This document shows positions 1 to 7,571 of a stretch of DNA of 64,000 nt, one piece after another. The notes under the pieces were generated by a model. It was not told the origin of the DNA and did not search any database. It was given only the letters and a program-made list of their open reading frames with translations. This DNA is from Phenylobacterium kunshanense (GTDB taxonomy: Bacteria; Pseudomonadota; Alphaproteobacteria; Caulobacterales; Caulobacteraceae): positions 372,001-436,000 of the forward strand of contig NZ_QFYS01000001.1 of assembly GCF_003254525.1 (NCBI RefSeq). The letters are read 5' to 3'. Within the stretch, counting starts at the first letter, position 1. Every line of letters begins with the position of its first letter. The translations under genes were made by a program, and so were the position numbers.

Positions 1-272
1 GCGGCGAGGAGGCGGAGGACCGTGGGCGGGTCGAAGGTGGATACGTGCGTGGCGTTGGCGGCCCACGGGTCGGTTTTGTCGGCTCGATGCATATCGAGCG
101 CGCCCCCGAAAACCCTGGGGTCCTTAATCTGAGCTATGAACGCGCCATCGCCGTCAGTCACCCAGCCCCAATCATAAGGAAACACAGCGCGATACTCCCA
201 TGAACCCGGCGTCGCATCCCTCGCCACCTTCTCCAGCGCGTCGAGGTCCAGTCCTTCCGCTTCATTCGTCAT
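1..272 (-). CDS. Partial small phage protein, TPGSW-type
   Basis: The gene starts at 272 and runs off the left edge, so only 90 codons are visible. The N-terminal pattern (acidic start, LDALEKVARDATPGSWE, later WAANATHVS and a PPTVLRLLA tail) is typical of Ea22/HTPGPW-type small proteins common in early operons of temperate phages; their function is unknown. The start overlaps the end of the upstream gene by 11 nt, as in the rest of this operon. Confidence 0.6.
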   Translation of the reverse strand, partial: MTNEAEGLDLDALEKVARDATPGSWEYRAVFPYDWGWVTDGDGAFIAQIKDPRVFGGALDMHRADKTDPWAANATHVSTFDPPTVLRLLA

Positions 273-645
273 GGCTGTTCTCCAGGGCGCGACGGCCGGC
301 GATCTCGGCGAGCACGGCTTCGATCCGCTCGGCCTCGGCTCGCTTCTCTATGGCTGCGTGCTTCAGCGCCGCAGCGACCTTGAACGCTGGGATCGACACG
401 TCTCGGCGCCAGCGCTTAGGCGCGGTGTCGTGGTAGGCCCGCGCCGTCCGCTCATCGAACACGCCAGCCTGCGTCACGTCATTCGTGTAGCCGCACGCGG
501 TGCCGTCTGATGACCGACGATGCCAGCAGTTGTGGTAGTAGGACCAAATCAGCCACGGCCCCCTCTCAGCCTGGAACGGCCGGAAGCGCTTCGGCGGGGA
601 AAAGGGCTTAGTCAGCATCGCCCGGCCTTGTACTTTACCGGTCAT
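262..645 (-). CDS. Hypothetical phage protein, 127 aa
   Basis: Basic protein with a Trp/Tyr/His-rich middle and a helical, charged C-terminal half (AIEKRAEAERIEAVLAEI). No family recognised. The start at 645 overlaps the upstream stop; an internal Met at residue 10 is an alternative start. It belongs to the minus-strand early operon by its overlaps on both sides. Confidence 0.55.
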   Translation of the reverse strand: MTGKVQGRAMLTKPFSPPKRFRPFQAERGPWLIWSYYHNCWHRRSSDGTACGYTNDVTQAGVFDERTARAYHDTAPKRWRRDVSIPAFKVAAALKHAAIEKRAEAERIEAVLAEIAGRRALENSHDE

Positions 646-940
646 GCGGGGCTCCTGGGGTGGGGGTGAGGGCGGCGCGAAGGGCGGGCTGCAAGTACGG
701 ACTGGCGGCCTCTATCGGCAGAGCGTCGCTGACGGCCTTCCCAAGCGGGGTAAGGCGCGCAAAACCGCACTTCCCATTGGGGCTGCTGATCTCGATGTGG
801 AAAATTCCCTTTCGGATCAGCGACCTGATCGTGACGATTGAACAGTCCCCGTGGGCAGACCCGTCCTTGACATACATGCGCTGGATCTTCGTGAGGCCGC
901 GCTTTGCGGCGCGGATTTCCGCTGCGGTAAAATCGCCCAT
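635..940 (-). CDS. Hypothetical protein, possible winged-helix fold, 101 aa
   Basis: I chose the Met at 940 rather than the longest frame because its ATG overlaps the upstream stop (TGATG coupling). The sequence has helix-helix-strand character (IVTIRSLIRKG, then FARLTPLGKAVSDAL) resembling small phage winged-helix proteins whose last helix follows a LTPLGK motif. That fold is inference; no function can be named. Confidence 0.55.
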   Translation of the reverse strand: MGDFTAAEIRAAKRGLTKIQRMYVKDGSAHGDCSIVTIRSLIRKGIFHIEISSPNGKCGFARLTPLGKAVSDALPIEAASPYLQPALRAALTPTPGAPHDR

Positions 941-1128
941 CACGCCGCCTCCCGCGCACTCTCGCGCCATACGACGCGCCAACAGCAGCCGGTGCGGCGC
1001 CTGATCGTTGCGCCAGGCCAGTAGCGGGCGTGATGCTTCACCCACCGGGAAACGTCCTCGGGCGTGTACAGCGCAAACTGATGCATCGGGACGCCGTAGG
1101 CGGTGAAGGCGGTGTAGCTCGGTTGCAT
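940..1128 (-). CDS. Hypothetical small protein, 62 aa
   Basis: Basic and aromatic, with a central WVKHHARYWPGATI segment and a C-terminal WRVVWRESAREAA helix. No family recognised. Its TGA is fused to the downstream ATG, which supports it as a translated operon member. Confidence 0.5.
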   Translation of the reverse strand: MQPSYTAFTAYGVPMHQFALYTPEDVSRWVKHHARYWPGATIRRRTGCCWRVVWRESAREAA

Positions 1129-1133
1129 GTGTC

Positions 1134-1217
1134 CTAAGCTCCAATCATCACCATCGCGGCCAGCGCGAGGGCGAAGGGCATAAGGGCGAAGCGGAGGTTG
1201 AGGAGGGCGCGGGTCAT
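1134..1217 (-). CDS. Micro-membrane protein, 27 aa
   Basis: Encodes MTRALLNLRF followed by a single hydrophobic segment rich in Ala, Leu and Met. The ATG at 1217 overlaps the stop of the Cys-rich gene upstream (ATGA). One of several one-helix micro-proteins in this operon; no function is known and length makes the call uncertain. Confidence 0.4.
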   Translation of the reverse strand: MTRALLNLRFALMPFALALAAMVMIGA

Positions 1218-1366
1218 TCGCTGTCTTCCCGGTCGTAAGCAGCGTTCGCCTCGTTCATTTCCTCCCAGCACTCGGAGCAGTAGAGTTCTCCGATCTGCTC
1301 AAAACATTCGGCGAGGTGAGGCTCCATGCCATCCACCGTCCCGCCGCAATTGCCGCACTCCGGCAT
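1214..1366 (-). CDS. Cys-rich zinc-ribbon-like protein, 50 aa
   Basis: Two CxxC pairs (CGNC near the start, CSEC near residue 33) with an intervening HLAEC suggest a small zinc-binding fold. I start at MPEC because its ATG shares the A of the preceding TGA; the longer frame would read through the neighbour. Acidic C-terminus. Role unknown. Confidence 0.55.
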   Translation of the reverse strand: MPECGNCGGTVDGMEPHLAECFEQIGELYCSECWEEMNEANAAYDREDSE

Positions 1367-1464
1367 CACACAGCTCCCATCGTTACCGCCCAGCACACCC
1401 CCGCGAACGCGAGGGAAAGCGCCACAAGGGCGAGGTGAAAGAGGAGGTAGCCGGGGCGGGTCAT
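1366..1464 (-). CDS. Micro-membrane protein, 32 aa
   Basis: Begins MTRPGYLLFH and continues as one long hydrophobic helix with no charged residue. ATGA overlap upstream and TGATG overlap downstream support translation. Similar in design to the 27-aa peptide two genes downstream. Confidence 0.4.
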   Translation of the reverse strand: MTRPGYLLFHLALVALSLAFAGVCWAVTMGAV

Positions 1465-1616
1465 GGGCGCTTCTTCCGGCGCAACGCCGACTCGATCTTC
1501 GCGAGAACCCGCAGGATCACGTAGGCGCCAAACAAGATCGCCACCAAGGCCAGCGGGATCGCCGCATCAGCAAGCTGCTTGCCGATCCAGAAATAGAAGC
1601 CGTCAGCGATGCTCAT
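1461..1616 (-). CDS. Small single-pass membrane protein, 51 aa
   Basis: A short N-terminal aromatic region, one transmembrane helix (IPLALVAILFGAYVIL) and a basic tail ending in RRKKRP, so an N-out, C-in topology is likely. Its TGA overlaps the next ATG. No function recognised; it could be an inner-membrane effector of the early phage programme. Confidence 0.45.
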   Translation of the reverse strand: MSIADGFYFWIGKQLADAAIPLALVAILFGAYVILRVLAKIESALRRKKRP

Positions 1617-1816
1617 CACACAGTCTCCACATGGCTAAGGGCGTCGAGAGACGCGAGGGTCGAGAGAGCTTCGGCGACGCGAGCGGCGTTGCTCTCGCTG
1701 ACGAAGGCTTTCCAGAGGCGGCCATTGACCGTCACCCGGCCGCCGTCCTGGTCAATGAAGGCCGGCGAGGGGGCGCGGACCGGCTGGCGGGGGAAGGGGA
1801 CAATGCGGGCGGTCAT
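1616..1816 (-). CDS. Hypothetical protein, 66 aa
   Basis: Starts MTARIVPFPRQPVRAP, a proline-rich head often seen in small phage proteins, followed by a strand (GRVTVNGRLWKAFV) and an Ala-rich helix. No domain recognised. Overlaps both neighbours by a few bases. Confidence 0.5.
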   Translation of the reverse strand: MTARIVPFPRQPVRAPSPAFIDQDGGRVTVNGRLWKAFVSESNAARVAEALSTLASLDALSHVETV

Positions 1817-2007
1817 TGGGCGGCCTCGTCAGTCGGTCGCGGTATCGGGCCGCTGATGACGGTCGGCCGCAGCTCGTTGCCGTCGAGGCCCCAGAAACAC
1901 CCGACAAACCACCTAGCTACGGTCCACTTGCCCTCGTCTGGGCCATACGCTGGCTTGACCCAATACATGGCGTCCTCTTCGAGGATCACGGTCGGAAGCT
2001 CGCTCAC
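1813..2007 (-). CDS. Hypothetical protein, 64 aa
   Basis: I use the GTG at 2007, which overlaps the upstream TGA (GTGA); the longer frame would lie inside the HNH-like gene. Acidic, Trp-rich (WFVGCFWGLDGNEL). Function unknown. Confidence 0.5.
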   Translation of the reverse strand: MSELPTVILEEDAMYWVKPAYGPDEGKWTVARWFVGCFWGLDGNELRPTVISGPIPRPTDEAAQ

Positions 2008-2648
2008 CCCTCGCCCCCATCGGCTTGAGGCGGGGCGGGGAGGGCGGCCCACGGCTTGCCGCGGTTCAGGCGGTAGAGCGCGGAGCGATAGTTGACGCCA
2101 GCCAGTTCGCAGGCCTCGGACAGCGGCATAGACCGGCCACCATGATTGACGAGGCGATGGTTTCGCTTGTTGCGGGCCTGCTCTTTGGGGGAGGCCCAGC
2201 GGCAGTTTTCGGGCGCGTAGGGTCCATCGACGTCGATGCGGTCTATGGTGGCAGCGGGCGTTGGCTTCGTGCCCATGTCCGCGAGGAACGCCTCAAAGCT
2301 TGCATCCCACGCAGCACAAACCCGAATGCCCCTTCCGCCATAGTCGGCGTACTTAGGATCGCTGGGGCTCTGGCAGCGGGATCGCAGCTTGAGCCACGAA
2401 TTGTATTCGCGGCTCCTCGTCATGGCGTGGGTGGATCGGCGTCGGCAAGCTGATGCTACCGCCGCGCGCTGCCGGCAGCCGCAGCTTGTCGTGTGGCCGC
2501 CTCGGAGCGCCCGAGGCTCAGTCGTAAAGATTGATCCACAATCGCAACGGCATGAAACGCGCCGCCGCCCGTTCGCATTGGGCGCTGCGTCGCTTTCGAC
2601 AACGCACGCGCCGAAACGCTGGCCGACCACATCAATCTTGGCTGGCAT
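2004..2648 (-). CDS. Predicted HNH-like/NUMOD-type phage protein, 214 aa
   Basis: The N-terminal part has a treble of Cys residues (CRCDCG, CGCR) typical of a zinc-binding head. The centre carries the block YGGRGIRVC followed by a Trp-Phe-Asp-Met region, then TIDRIDVDGPYAPENCRWA, the hallmark of a large phage family related to HNH homing enzymes. The C-terminus (SEACELAGVNYRSALYRLNRGKPW) looks like a NUMOD-type helix-turn-helix. The Met at 2648 is preferred because the longer frame runs back into the neighbour. Classic HNH catalytic His residues are not obvious, so nuclease activity is inference. Likely a free-standing selfish gene within the early operon. Confidence 0.6.
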   Translation of the reverse strand: MPAKIDVVGQRFGACVVESDAAPNANGRRRVSCRCDCGSIFTTEPRALRGGHTTSCGCRQRAAVASACRRRSTHAMTRSREYNSWLKLRSRCQSPSDPKYADYGGRGIRVCAAWDASFEAFLADMGTKPTPAATIDRIDVDGPYAPENCRWASPKEQARNKRNHRLVNHGGRSMPLSEACELAGVNYRSALYRLNRGKPWAALPAPPQADGGEG

Positions 2649-2853
2649 CGTCACCCTCCGTCTCGATCGGCAACCACCCATCCGCGCTGGGGGCATCCGG
2701 GCGGCGGGAGAGGGCTTCGATAGCGTCTCGCAGCTCGGCGGCCTCGTAGCCGCACGCCGTGAACACCTCGCACTTCGTCGGCATGGCCGCAGCTTCGAGG
2801 CTTGGCAGATGGCGGCGAAGAACCGCCAGAGCTGCGTCAGGGCTCATGGTCAC
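2632..2853 (-). CDS. Hypothetical protein, 73 aa
   Basis: Mostly helical acidic protein; a GTG at 2853 (overlapping the previous TGA) or the ATG at 2847 can serve as start. The segment DGWLPIETEGDDA near the end resembles the DGWI-type motif of small phage DUF551-like proteins, but the match is too short to name a family. Confidence 0.5.
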   Translation of the reverse strand: MTMSPDAALAVLRRHLPSLEAAAMPTKCEVFTACGYEAAELRDAIEALSRRPDAPSADGWLPIETEGDDASQD

Positions 2854-3110
2854 CGTTCAAACTCCTGCAAGAACCGCTCGCCCTTCGGCGTGACGCGGTA
2901 GAAGGGGCGGCCTGCCGTGCCGTCGTCGGCGTAGCCGTGACGGAGGGCGAGGCGCATGTAGGGGCGATCCCAGGATGTGAGGTCGGCGAAGGTCATGATC
3001 GCGTGCCTCTTGATGAAGATGAGCAGGCACGCGATCATCACTCGCTCGCTCTCCGTCAGCGGCTCACCCCGCACGAACAGGCGGCGGAGGAAGGCGAAGG
3101 GGCCGGTCAT
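2850..3110 (-). CDS. Hypothetical protein, possible winged helix, 86 aa
   Basis: Helical N-terminus (SERVMIACLLIFIKRH) followed by a turn and a C-terminal YRVTPKGERFLQEF wing-like strand-helix, a layout common to small phage winged-helix DNA-binding proteins. No specific family recognised. It sits between two overlapping genes of the same operon. Confidence 0.5.
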   Translation of the reverse strand: MTGPFAFLRRLFVRGEPLTESERVMIACLLIFIKRHAIMTFADLTSWDRPYMRLALRHGYADDGTAGRPFYRVTPKGERFLQEFER

Positions 3111-3436
3111 CCCCGCTCTCCGGTGGCGCGAGCGATGGCGGCGCGGGCGGCTTCTTCAACGCGATCCCAACCGACGCCGTACAGGTCGCCGTGGTGTTCG
3201 CGGATGTACCGCCAGCCGGCGAGCGCATCCTTCAGCGCCTCCAGAAGGTCGGGCGCGGCGGCGATTAGGGGGGCGTTTTCGGGCGCACACTGCGCGATCT
3301 GAAACCGGCTCTCGCTGATTTCTGGATCGCCGCAGCAGCTGGAATATCCTCGACCGCAGCAAAGCCTGATGAACTCCACGGCGTGGACATATTCACCGTC
3401 TGCGACCCACGGCCCCGGCGTATGCTTCGCGCTCAT
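3107..3436 (-). CDS. HTPGPW-family small phage protein, 109 aa
   Basis: Starts MSAKHTPGPWVADGEYV, the signature of a widespread temperate-phage family, and later contains APDLLEALKDALAGW, another family hallmark. The start at 3436 overlaps the upstream stop. Function of the family is not established. Several Cys residues (CCGRG, SCCGD) occur in the middle. Confidence 0.6.
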   Translation of the reverse strand: MSAKHTPGPWVADGEYVHAVEFIRLCCGRGYSSCCGDPEISESRFQIAQCAPENAPLIAAAPDLLEALKDALAGWRYIREHHGDLYGVGWDRVEEAARAAIARATGERG

Positions 3437-3642
3437 CCCGCCTCTCCAGCGGCTTTGGCGATGGCGGCGCGATCGGCGAACTGATCGACCCACGCGAGGA
3501 CAAGGCCCAACTTTCGAGCATCGACGCGACACATCAGGCGGGCGCTCAGGTCTGCCGTCGTTGTGTGCTGCATCGTGTTGGCGGCGTCAGTCCGCACCAC
3601 TTCGCAGGCGTCGGCGACGGCCTTCGGCATGACGGGCGCCAT
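3433..3642 (-). CDS. Hypothetical protein, 69 aa
   Basis: Begins MAPVMPKAVADACEVV; helical, with a basic central LSARLMCRVDARKL stretch and an Ala-rich end. I chose the ATG at 3642 because it overlaps the upstream TGA. No family recognised. Confidence 0.45.
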   Translation of the reverse strand: MAPVMPKAVADACEVVRTDAANTMQHTTTADLSARLMCRVDARKLGLVLAWVDQFADRAAIAKAAGEAG

Positions 3643-3893
3643 CAATCGCACCCCGACCAAGAGATCAGGTACGAGGCGAACTTGCCGGGGTTGGCGGCCT
3701 CGATGCTCGCGATGAACTGGCGCTCTTCGCCGACCTCGAACGGGGCCGTTTCCGGCCGGTGGCCAAACGGGGTCCACCACTCGCAGTGCTTGCCGTGATC
3801 GGCCTTCTGTTCGGCCGTGTAGTAGGCGTACACGGTCGGGATGTCGGAGTAGCCACGCGCGTTGCGGGCTTCCATGATGATGGGTTCGCTCAT
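3642..3893 (-). CDS. Hypothetical protein, 83 aa
   Basis: Acidic protein with YAYYTAEQKADHGKHC and EWWTPFGHRPE segments. Overlaps by 4 nt with the upstream gene and by one base with the downstream ATG. No known domain. Confidence 0.5.
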   Translation of the reverse strand: MSEPIIMEARNARGYSDIPTVYAYYTAEQKADHGKHCEWWTPFGHRPETAPFEVGEERQFIASIEAANPGKFASYLISWSGCD

Positions 3894-4267
3894 CCCCGCA
3901 CCGCCATGTCATCGGCCAGCCGGTAGGCTTCCTCGCTGGCGTGTTCGGCTCGCATGGGCCGTTCCTCTCTTGTGAAGTGATTGGCGCGGGCCCTCCCGAA
4001 CACTCGGGCGCCGGGCTGGACGACGGTGAAGTCCTGGCCGCTGTTGAGGATCGCCAAGGCCTCGAGGCCGTAGCGGGTGATCTCGTAGCCGAAGCCTTGC
4101 TCGTGGCTGACCAGGCCGTGACGGAACAGGGCCGACATGAGGAAGCCCAGCTTCTTCGCGCGGTTGCCGCGGATCCCGGCCTCCTCGCGAAGCTCAGCCA
4201 GCGTTGCGGAGCCTTCCGATAGCCTGGAAAGGACGAAGTGGCCCGAGCCGCGATAGGAGATGTTCAT
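3890..4267 (-). CDS. Hypothetical DNA-binding-like protein, 125 aa
   Basis: Start set at MNISYRG (4267); upstream residues of the longer frame are Arg-rich and lack an early start. The middle has a helix-turn-helix plus wing pattern (LSEGSATLAELREEAGI, RAKKLGFLMSALFRHGLV, YEITRYGLEALAIL), so a winged-helix transcriptional or accessory DNA-binding role is plausible. This is inference from pattern only. Confidence 0.5.
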   Translation of the reverse strand: MNISYRGSGHFVLSRLSEGSATLAELREEAGIRGNRAKKLGFLMSALFRHGLVSHEQGFGYEITRYGLEALAILNSGQDFTVVQPGARVFGRARANHFTREERPMRAEHASEEAYRLADDMAVRG

Positions 4268-4277
4268 GCGGCCCTCC

Positions 4278-4646
4278 TCAGCGCGTGGGCGCGAAGCCGC
4301 GCGAGCGGATCCGGGCCTTTGATTTCGGATGGATGCCAAGGTGCTTCGCGCGGATGCGATTAGCCTTGGACATCGCGGCGCGGTCGTCGCGGGTCTTAAC
4401 CTTGTGGGCGTCAGCCAGCGCTGGGGCGAGGTTGCTCTCGCGGTTCTCGCCCCCGAGGCCGATAGCTCTGACGTGCTCGACTTCCCAAGTCTCGCCGGGG
4501 CCGATCTTGCGACCTGACAGGTAGCAGCGGCCTTGATACCGCTCGAACACCCTGAGTTTCACGCGGGCCGGGACCGGCGTGTCTGGCGTCGCTCCGATCC
4601 ATTCCGGCACGGAGCGGCGGTCAAGGGCGGTAGGCTCGACCAGCAT
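4278..4646 (-). CDS. HNH endonuclease, 122 aa
   Basis: A compact HNH nuclease. The core runs from YQGRCYLSGRKI through WEVEHVRAIGLGG and NRESNLAPALADAHKVK, giving the expected His, Asn and second His of the beta-beta-alpha metal fold. A basic C-terminal tail likely binds DNA. The start at 4646 shares a base with the ninB stop (TGATG). Such HNH genes in lambdoid early operons often accompany recombination or packaging functions, so this one may be a functional partner rather than a selfish element; that is inference. Confidence 0.75.
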   Translation of the reverse strand: MLVEPTALDRRSVPEWIGATPDTPVPARVKLRVFERYQGRCYLSGRKIGPGETWEVEHVRAIGLGGENRESNLAPALADAHKVKTRDDRAAMSKANRIRAKHLGIHPKSKARIRSRGFAPTR

Positions 4647-5089
4647 CAGGCGGCGCGCGGGGGCGCTTGTTCGGCGCCTCCCGCTCCCTCGTCGCTGAAG
4701 TGTTCGACCTTCAGGCCTTCGCGAGCGCACCAGGCCAGGATCATCTCGATGAGGTCAGAGAAGCGCTGCTTCCCTAACGCCGACGTGCTGAGGCCCAGGG
4801 GGAACATGCCATCCCCGTCCAGGGTCGGCAGAAACCGGACTTCCTCGCCCAGCGCCTGCATGAACACGGCCTTGTAGAGGGCCTTATCCATCTTCACGCC
4901 GTTGTGGATCGGGCGCTGCTTCAGGATCTGATCGATAAGCCCATGTAGGGCGTCGTTCTGTTCGTCCGATCGCTTTGCCGGACGCAGTTCCAAAGTCCAG
5001 CCGCCCTTAGCAGCCGCGACGCGAACGCCCTGTATCGCGCGCTCCAGCGTCGCGGGTGACAAGGCTACTGTGTGACGTTCGGCGCTCAT
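4646..5089 (-). CDS. ninB: NinB/Orf-type recombination mediator
   Basis: The N-terminal half contains LELRPAKRSDEQNDALHGLI, the recognition motif of the NinB (lambda Orf) family, a single-strand DNA-binding mediator that helps annealing proteins load. At 147 aa it is normal length for the family. It lies just downstream of the exonuclease and ERF genes in one overlapping operon, which fits a phage recombination module. The C-terminus is acidic (EHFSDEGAGG). Confidence 0.8.
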   Translation of the reverse strand: MSAERHTVALSPATLERAIQGVRVAAAKGGWTLELRPAKRSDEQNDALHGLIDQILKQRPIHNGVKMDKALYKAVFMQALGEEVRFLPTLDGDGMFPLGLSTSALGKQRFSDLIEMILAWCAREGLKVEHFSDEGAGGAEQAPPRAA

Positions 5090-5721
5090 GCCGCGAGCGC
5101 CGCCTTGGCGCCGTGAGTGCGGACGCGCTCGACCATAGCCGCCAACTCATCGTTGAAGCGGTCGATTTCGCCCTTCAGGTTGGCGATGTAATCCCGATCG
5201 GGCGATACGCGGCGCGTGACGAGGGGGAGCTTGCGGCAGTAGATCGCCAAGTCGATCCATTCCCGCTCGGTGACGAGAAGGAAGCCTTGGAGCTGCGCCC
5301 GGTGTTCCGGGGGAATGTCGTCGCGTAGAAGCGCTTCGATGTGAAGGTGCGCCGCTTTAGTCTTGATCTCCAGACCGCCGCGCTCTCCGATCAAGGAGTC
5401 AGGGGAGCAACCCATGTCGCCACGCCGCAGGAAGCCGACAATCTGAGGGTCGGCCTCGTGCTCGAAAGCGTATTGCTCCCGCGCCTCAGCCTCCCATTCC
5501 TTGCCGCGCTCCATGTGGCCGTTGGAGTAGCTATCCATCGGCTGGCCCGTCAGGCGCTCTCCTGCCAACTTCATCATGTAGGTCTTGCGAGTGAGGCTGG
5601 CGCCGCCGTCACGGCCCTTCGCCATGACCGTCGCGAACTCGCTCGCGGTCGGAATGCCGAGCCGGGCCTCGTACCACTCAGGGGTGCCCTGCTCGCAGTT
5701 GAACACCTGCAGATCAGCCAT
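5086..5721 (-). CDS. YqaJ-type viral recombinase exonuclease
   Basis: A lambda-Exo-like PD-(D/E)xK nuclease of 211 aa. The start has the family motif CEQGTPEWYEARLG followed by TASEF, the ERGKEWEAEAR helix, and the catalytic region PDSLIGERGGLEIKTK with Asp, Glu and Lys in the expected order. It would resect double-strand ends 5' to 3' to give single strands for the annealing protein encoded immediately upstream. The reading frames overlap by a few bases on both sides, so the trio is translated together. Confidence 0.85.
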   Translation of the reverse strand: MADLQVFNCEQGTPEWYEARLGIPTASEFATVMAKGRDGGASLTRKTYMMKLAGERLTGQPMDSYSNGHMERGKEWEAEAREQYAFEHEADPQIVGFLRRGDMGCSPDSLIGERGGLEIKTKAAHLHIEALLRDDIPPEHRAQLQGFLLVTEREWIDLAIYCRKLPLVTRRVSPDRDYIANLKGEIDRFNDELAAMVERVRTHGAKAALAA

Positions 5722-6487
5722 TGGCCTGGCCCTCGCCTTTGGCGGCCTTCAGCCGGCGATTCCAGAGCGCGACGACTTCGCGAAGCTCTTCCTGGCGCAG
5801 CGACTTCGATAGGCGGTCGAAGTGGTCGCCGCGCCATTTCCGCAGGTCGTCAAGACTCGCTGCCATGTTGATGTTGGCGATGGCGTCTTGCGCCTCTTGG
5901 CTCATCCCGGCTCCGCGGCCGTCGTCGTCTCGGTCGCGCTTGTGACGGCTGGTGATGTTCAACAGGGCGATGGCGGCGTAGCGCTTGCCGTAGGAGAGGG
6001 ACGAACCGACGCCTTGCACGGCGTTTTTGCCGCCACTGGAGTCGAGTGGGAGCGTGATCTCAGCCTCTTCGGCATGTCCCGCGACGTGCGTCAGGACGCC
6101 AGTCACGATCACCTTGCCCTCCGAAGAGGTGCCCGGCCGGAACGCCAGGTCGAAGCCGTGTTCCGTAAGGATCGGCTCGATCGCCTCGTTGATGTCCTCC
6201 CATTCGGCATAGGTCGACTGGACCCTGCCGGCGCTGTTCAGGATCTGGCCGCGCTCATCGATCACGGGGAGGCTGGGCTTCATGGCCAACTTGGCCTTGG
6301 TGAAGGCGACCTTGGCCTCGTGCGCCCGAATGCGCTCGGCCATGCCCAGCATCCGCTCGAATTTGTCGACATCGGTATTCGGGTCGGCGGCGAGGCGGGC
6401 GATGAGGTCCATCATGCTCGCGCCGGTGACGGAGGTCACTTCGGCGCTCTGCCGGGGCGCGACCTGTTGACGTGCGGGCTCGCTCAT
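5714..6487 (-). CDS. erf: ERF-family single-strand annealing protein
   Basis: The sequence has the ERF core: MLGMAERIRAHEAKVAFTKA, the YAEWEDINEAIEPILTEHGF block, and GKNAVQGVGSSLSYGKRYA, which is highly characteristic. These proteins form rings that anneal complementary single strands in phage recombination. I start at the ATG at 6487, which has an AGGAGT Shine-Dalgarno seven bases upstream; a GTG at 6523 overlapping the previous stop is an alternative adding 12 residues. A dispensable acidic tail precedes the stop. Confidence 0.85.
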   Translation of the reverse strand: MSEPARQQVAPRQSAEVTSVTGASMMDLIARLAADPNTDVDKFERMLGMAERIRAHEAKVAFTKAKLAMKPSLPVIDERGQILNSAGRVQSTYAEWEDINEAIEPILTEHGFDLAFRPGTSSEGKVIVTGVLTHVAGHAEEAEITLPLDSSGGKNAVQGVGSSLSYGKRYAAIALLNITSRHKRDRDDDGRGAGMSQEAQDAIANINMAASLDDLRKWRGDHFDRLSKSLRQEELREVVALWNRRLKAAKGEGQANG

Positions 6488-6519
6488 CTGCGACTCCTGT
6501 TTGGCGTGGGGTGCGAGGC

Positions 6520-6798
6520 TCACCGTTCCGCCCTCGCGCTGATCGCCTCGACGGACTGGACGCGGGCATCGAGGTCTTCGGCCAGCCGGCGGGCGGCCTC
6601 GCGAATGCCCGGTGCGTAAGCCTCGCCTCCGTCCGCGATCTCGGCCGCGAACTGCTGCAGGTCGACCATCGCCACGGCGAAGGCCTTCACGTGGTCCCGC
6701 GCGGCCTGGCGGGCCTCGGCTTGCAGCCTGCGGACGCGCTCTGCGACGGTCTCGGGTTTGGTGGTGGCGTCGCGGACGACGGAAAGGACGCGGGTCAT
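6520..6798 (-). CDS. Hypothetical coiled-coil-like protein, 92 aa
   Basis: Almost entirely helical and charged (VAERVRRLQAEARQAARDH, then REAARRLAEDLDARVQSVE). The ATG at 6798 overlaps the stop of the micro-protein upstream. Located directly before erf; function unknown. Confidence 0.5.
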   Translation of the reverse strand: MTRVLSVVRDATTKPETVAERVRRLQAEARQAARDHVKAFAVAMVDLQQFAAEIADGGEAYAPGIREAARRLAEDLDARVQSVEAISARAER

Positions 6799-6887
6799 CA
6801 GAGGCCCTTCGCGGTGAGGATGATGTGACAGGCCAAGGCGAGCGTTCCGCTCACGGCATAGACCCAGGGGGAGAAGGGGAGAGGCAT
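6798..6887 (-). CDS. Micro-membrane protein, 29 aa
   Basis: Encodes a short hydrophobic peptide (MPLPFSPWVYAVSGTLALAC then HIILTAKGL). TGATG overlaps on both sides argue that it is translated. Role unknown. Confidence 0.4.
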   Translation of the reverse strand: MPLPFSPWVYAVSGTLALACHIILTAKGL

Positions 6888-7096
6888 CACGCAGCCCGCC
6901 CGAGCGCAGCCCGCAGCTCCCGAACAAGGCGAAGGGCCTCGGCGTGTGATCCTGTGGGGATGATGATGTTCTGGCCGTCGTACTGAATGTCCCGATCCAC
7001 CAGGGCTCGGGCGGCCATGCGGATGGCGATCTCGGAGACCGCGCTATCCGCCGCCTCGCCAGCGGTGACGAAGCCAGGGACGAAGGGACGGCGCAT
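6887..7096 (-). CDS. Hypothetical protein, 69 aa
   Basis: Starts MRRPFVPGFVTAGEAA and contains IQYDGQNIIIPTGSHAEAL then a helical tail. The start at 7096 overlaps the preceding stop. No family recognised. Confidence 0.5.
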   Translation of the reverse strand: MRRPFVPGFVTAGEAADSAVSEIAIRMAARALVDRDIQYDGQNIIIPTGSHAEALRLVRELRAALGRAA

Positions 7097-7278
7097 CAGA
7101 CGTTCCCCTCCGGCGCCATGGCGAGGCACGCAGCCAACATCGCCATCGCCTCACGCGCGGCCCTGAGGCCTGCGCTCACGCCGTCGAAGTCGGGATAAAC
7201 CGCGACTTCCTCGTCACCGAACCGAAGCGCGAACCCGTCGCGATGGCCGGTCAATTCCAGATGCGGCTCCGGCTTCAT
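7096..7278 (-). CDS. Hypothetical protein, 60 aa
   Basis: A beta-rich N-terminal half (HLELTGHRDGFALRFGDEEVAVYPDF) and an Ala/Met-rich helix. Second gene of the left operon. No function recognised. Confidence 0.5.
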   Translation of the reverse strand: MKPEPHLELTGHRDGFALRFGDEEVAVYPDFDGVSAGLRAAREAMAMLAACLAMAPEGNV

Positions 7279-7280
7279 GG

Positions 7281-7544
7281 TTAGGCCGCCTCATCCAGCG
7301 CAGCTTTGCCGTGCGCCTTCGCGGCGTCCCGCAGCGCATCCTGCGCCGCCAGCAGGTCCGTGACCGTCAAGCCCTCAAGATGCTCCGGCGTCCGAATGAG
7401 GCGGTCGCCAAGGATGCGGAGCTGATGCCCCACCCACGTCGCCTTCTTGCGCAGAAGCGACGCGCCATCGAGCCGACCAGCCGCCTCGCCAATCCAGCGA
7501 GCAACCGCAGCGTCCATCTGGGTCTTGTTGGGATGAGGGTGCAT
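7281..7544 (-). CDS. First gene of the left early operon, 87 aa
   Basis: Two ATGs lie in frame at 7550 and 7544. The GGAG Shine-Dalgarno abuts the first and is six bases from the second, so I choose 7544. The protein is helical and basic with a C-terminal LTVTDLLAAQDALRDAAKAH segment; no family recognised. As the promoter-proximal gene under the OL-like operators it should be strongly repressed in the lysogen. Confidence 0.55.
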   Translation of the reverse strand: MHPHPNKTQMDAAVARWIGEAAGRLDGASLLRKKATWVGHQLRILGDRLIRTPEHLEGLTVTDLLAAQDALRDAAKAHGKAALDEAA

Positions 7545-7571
7545 CGGCATCTCCTTCGATGGGAGACACTA

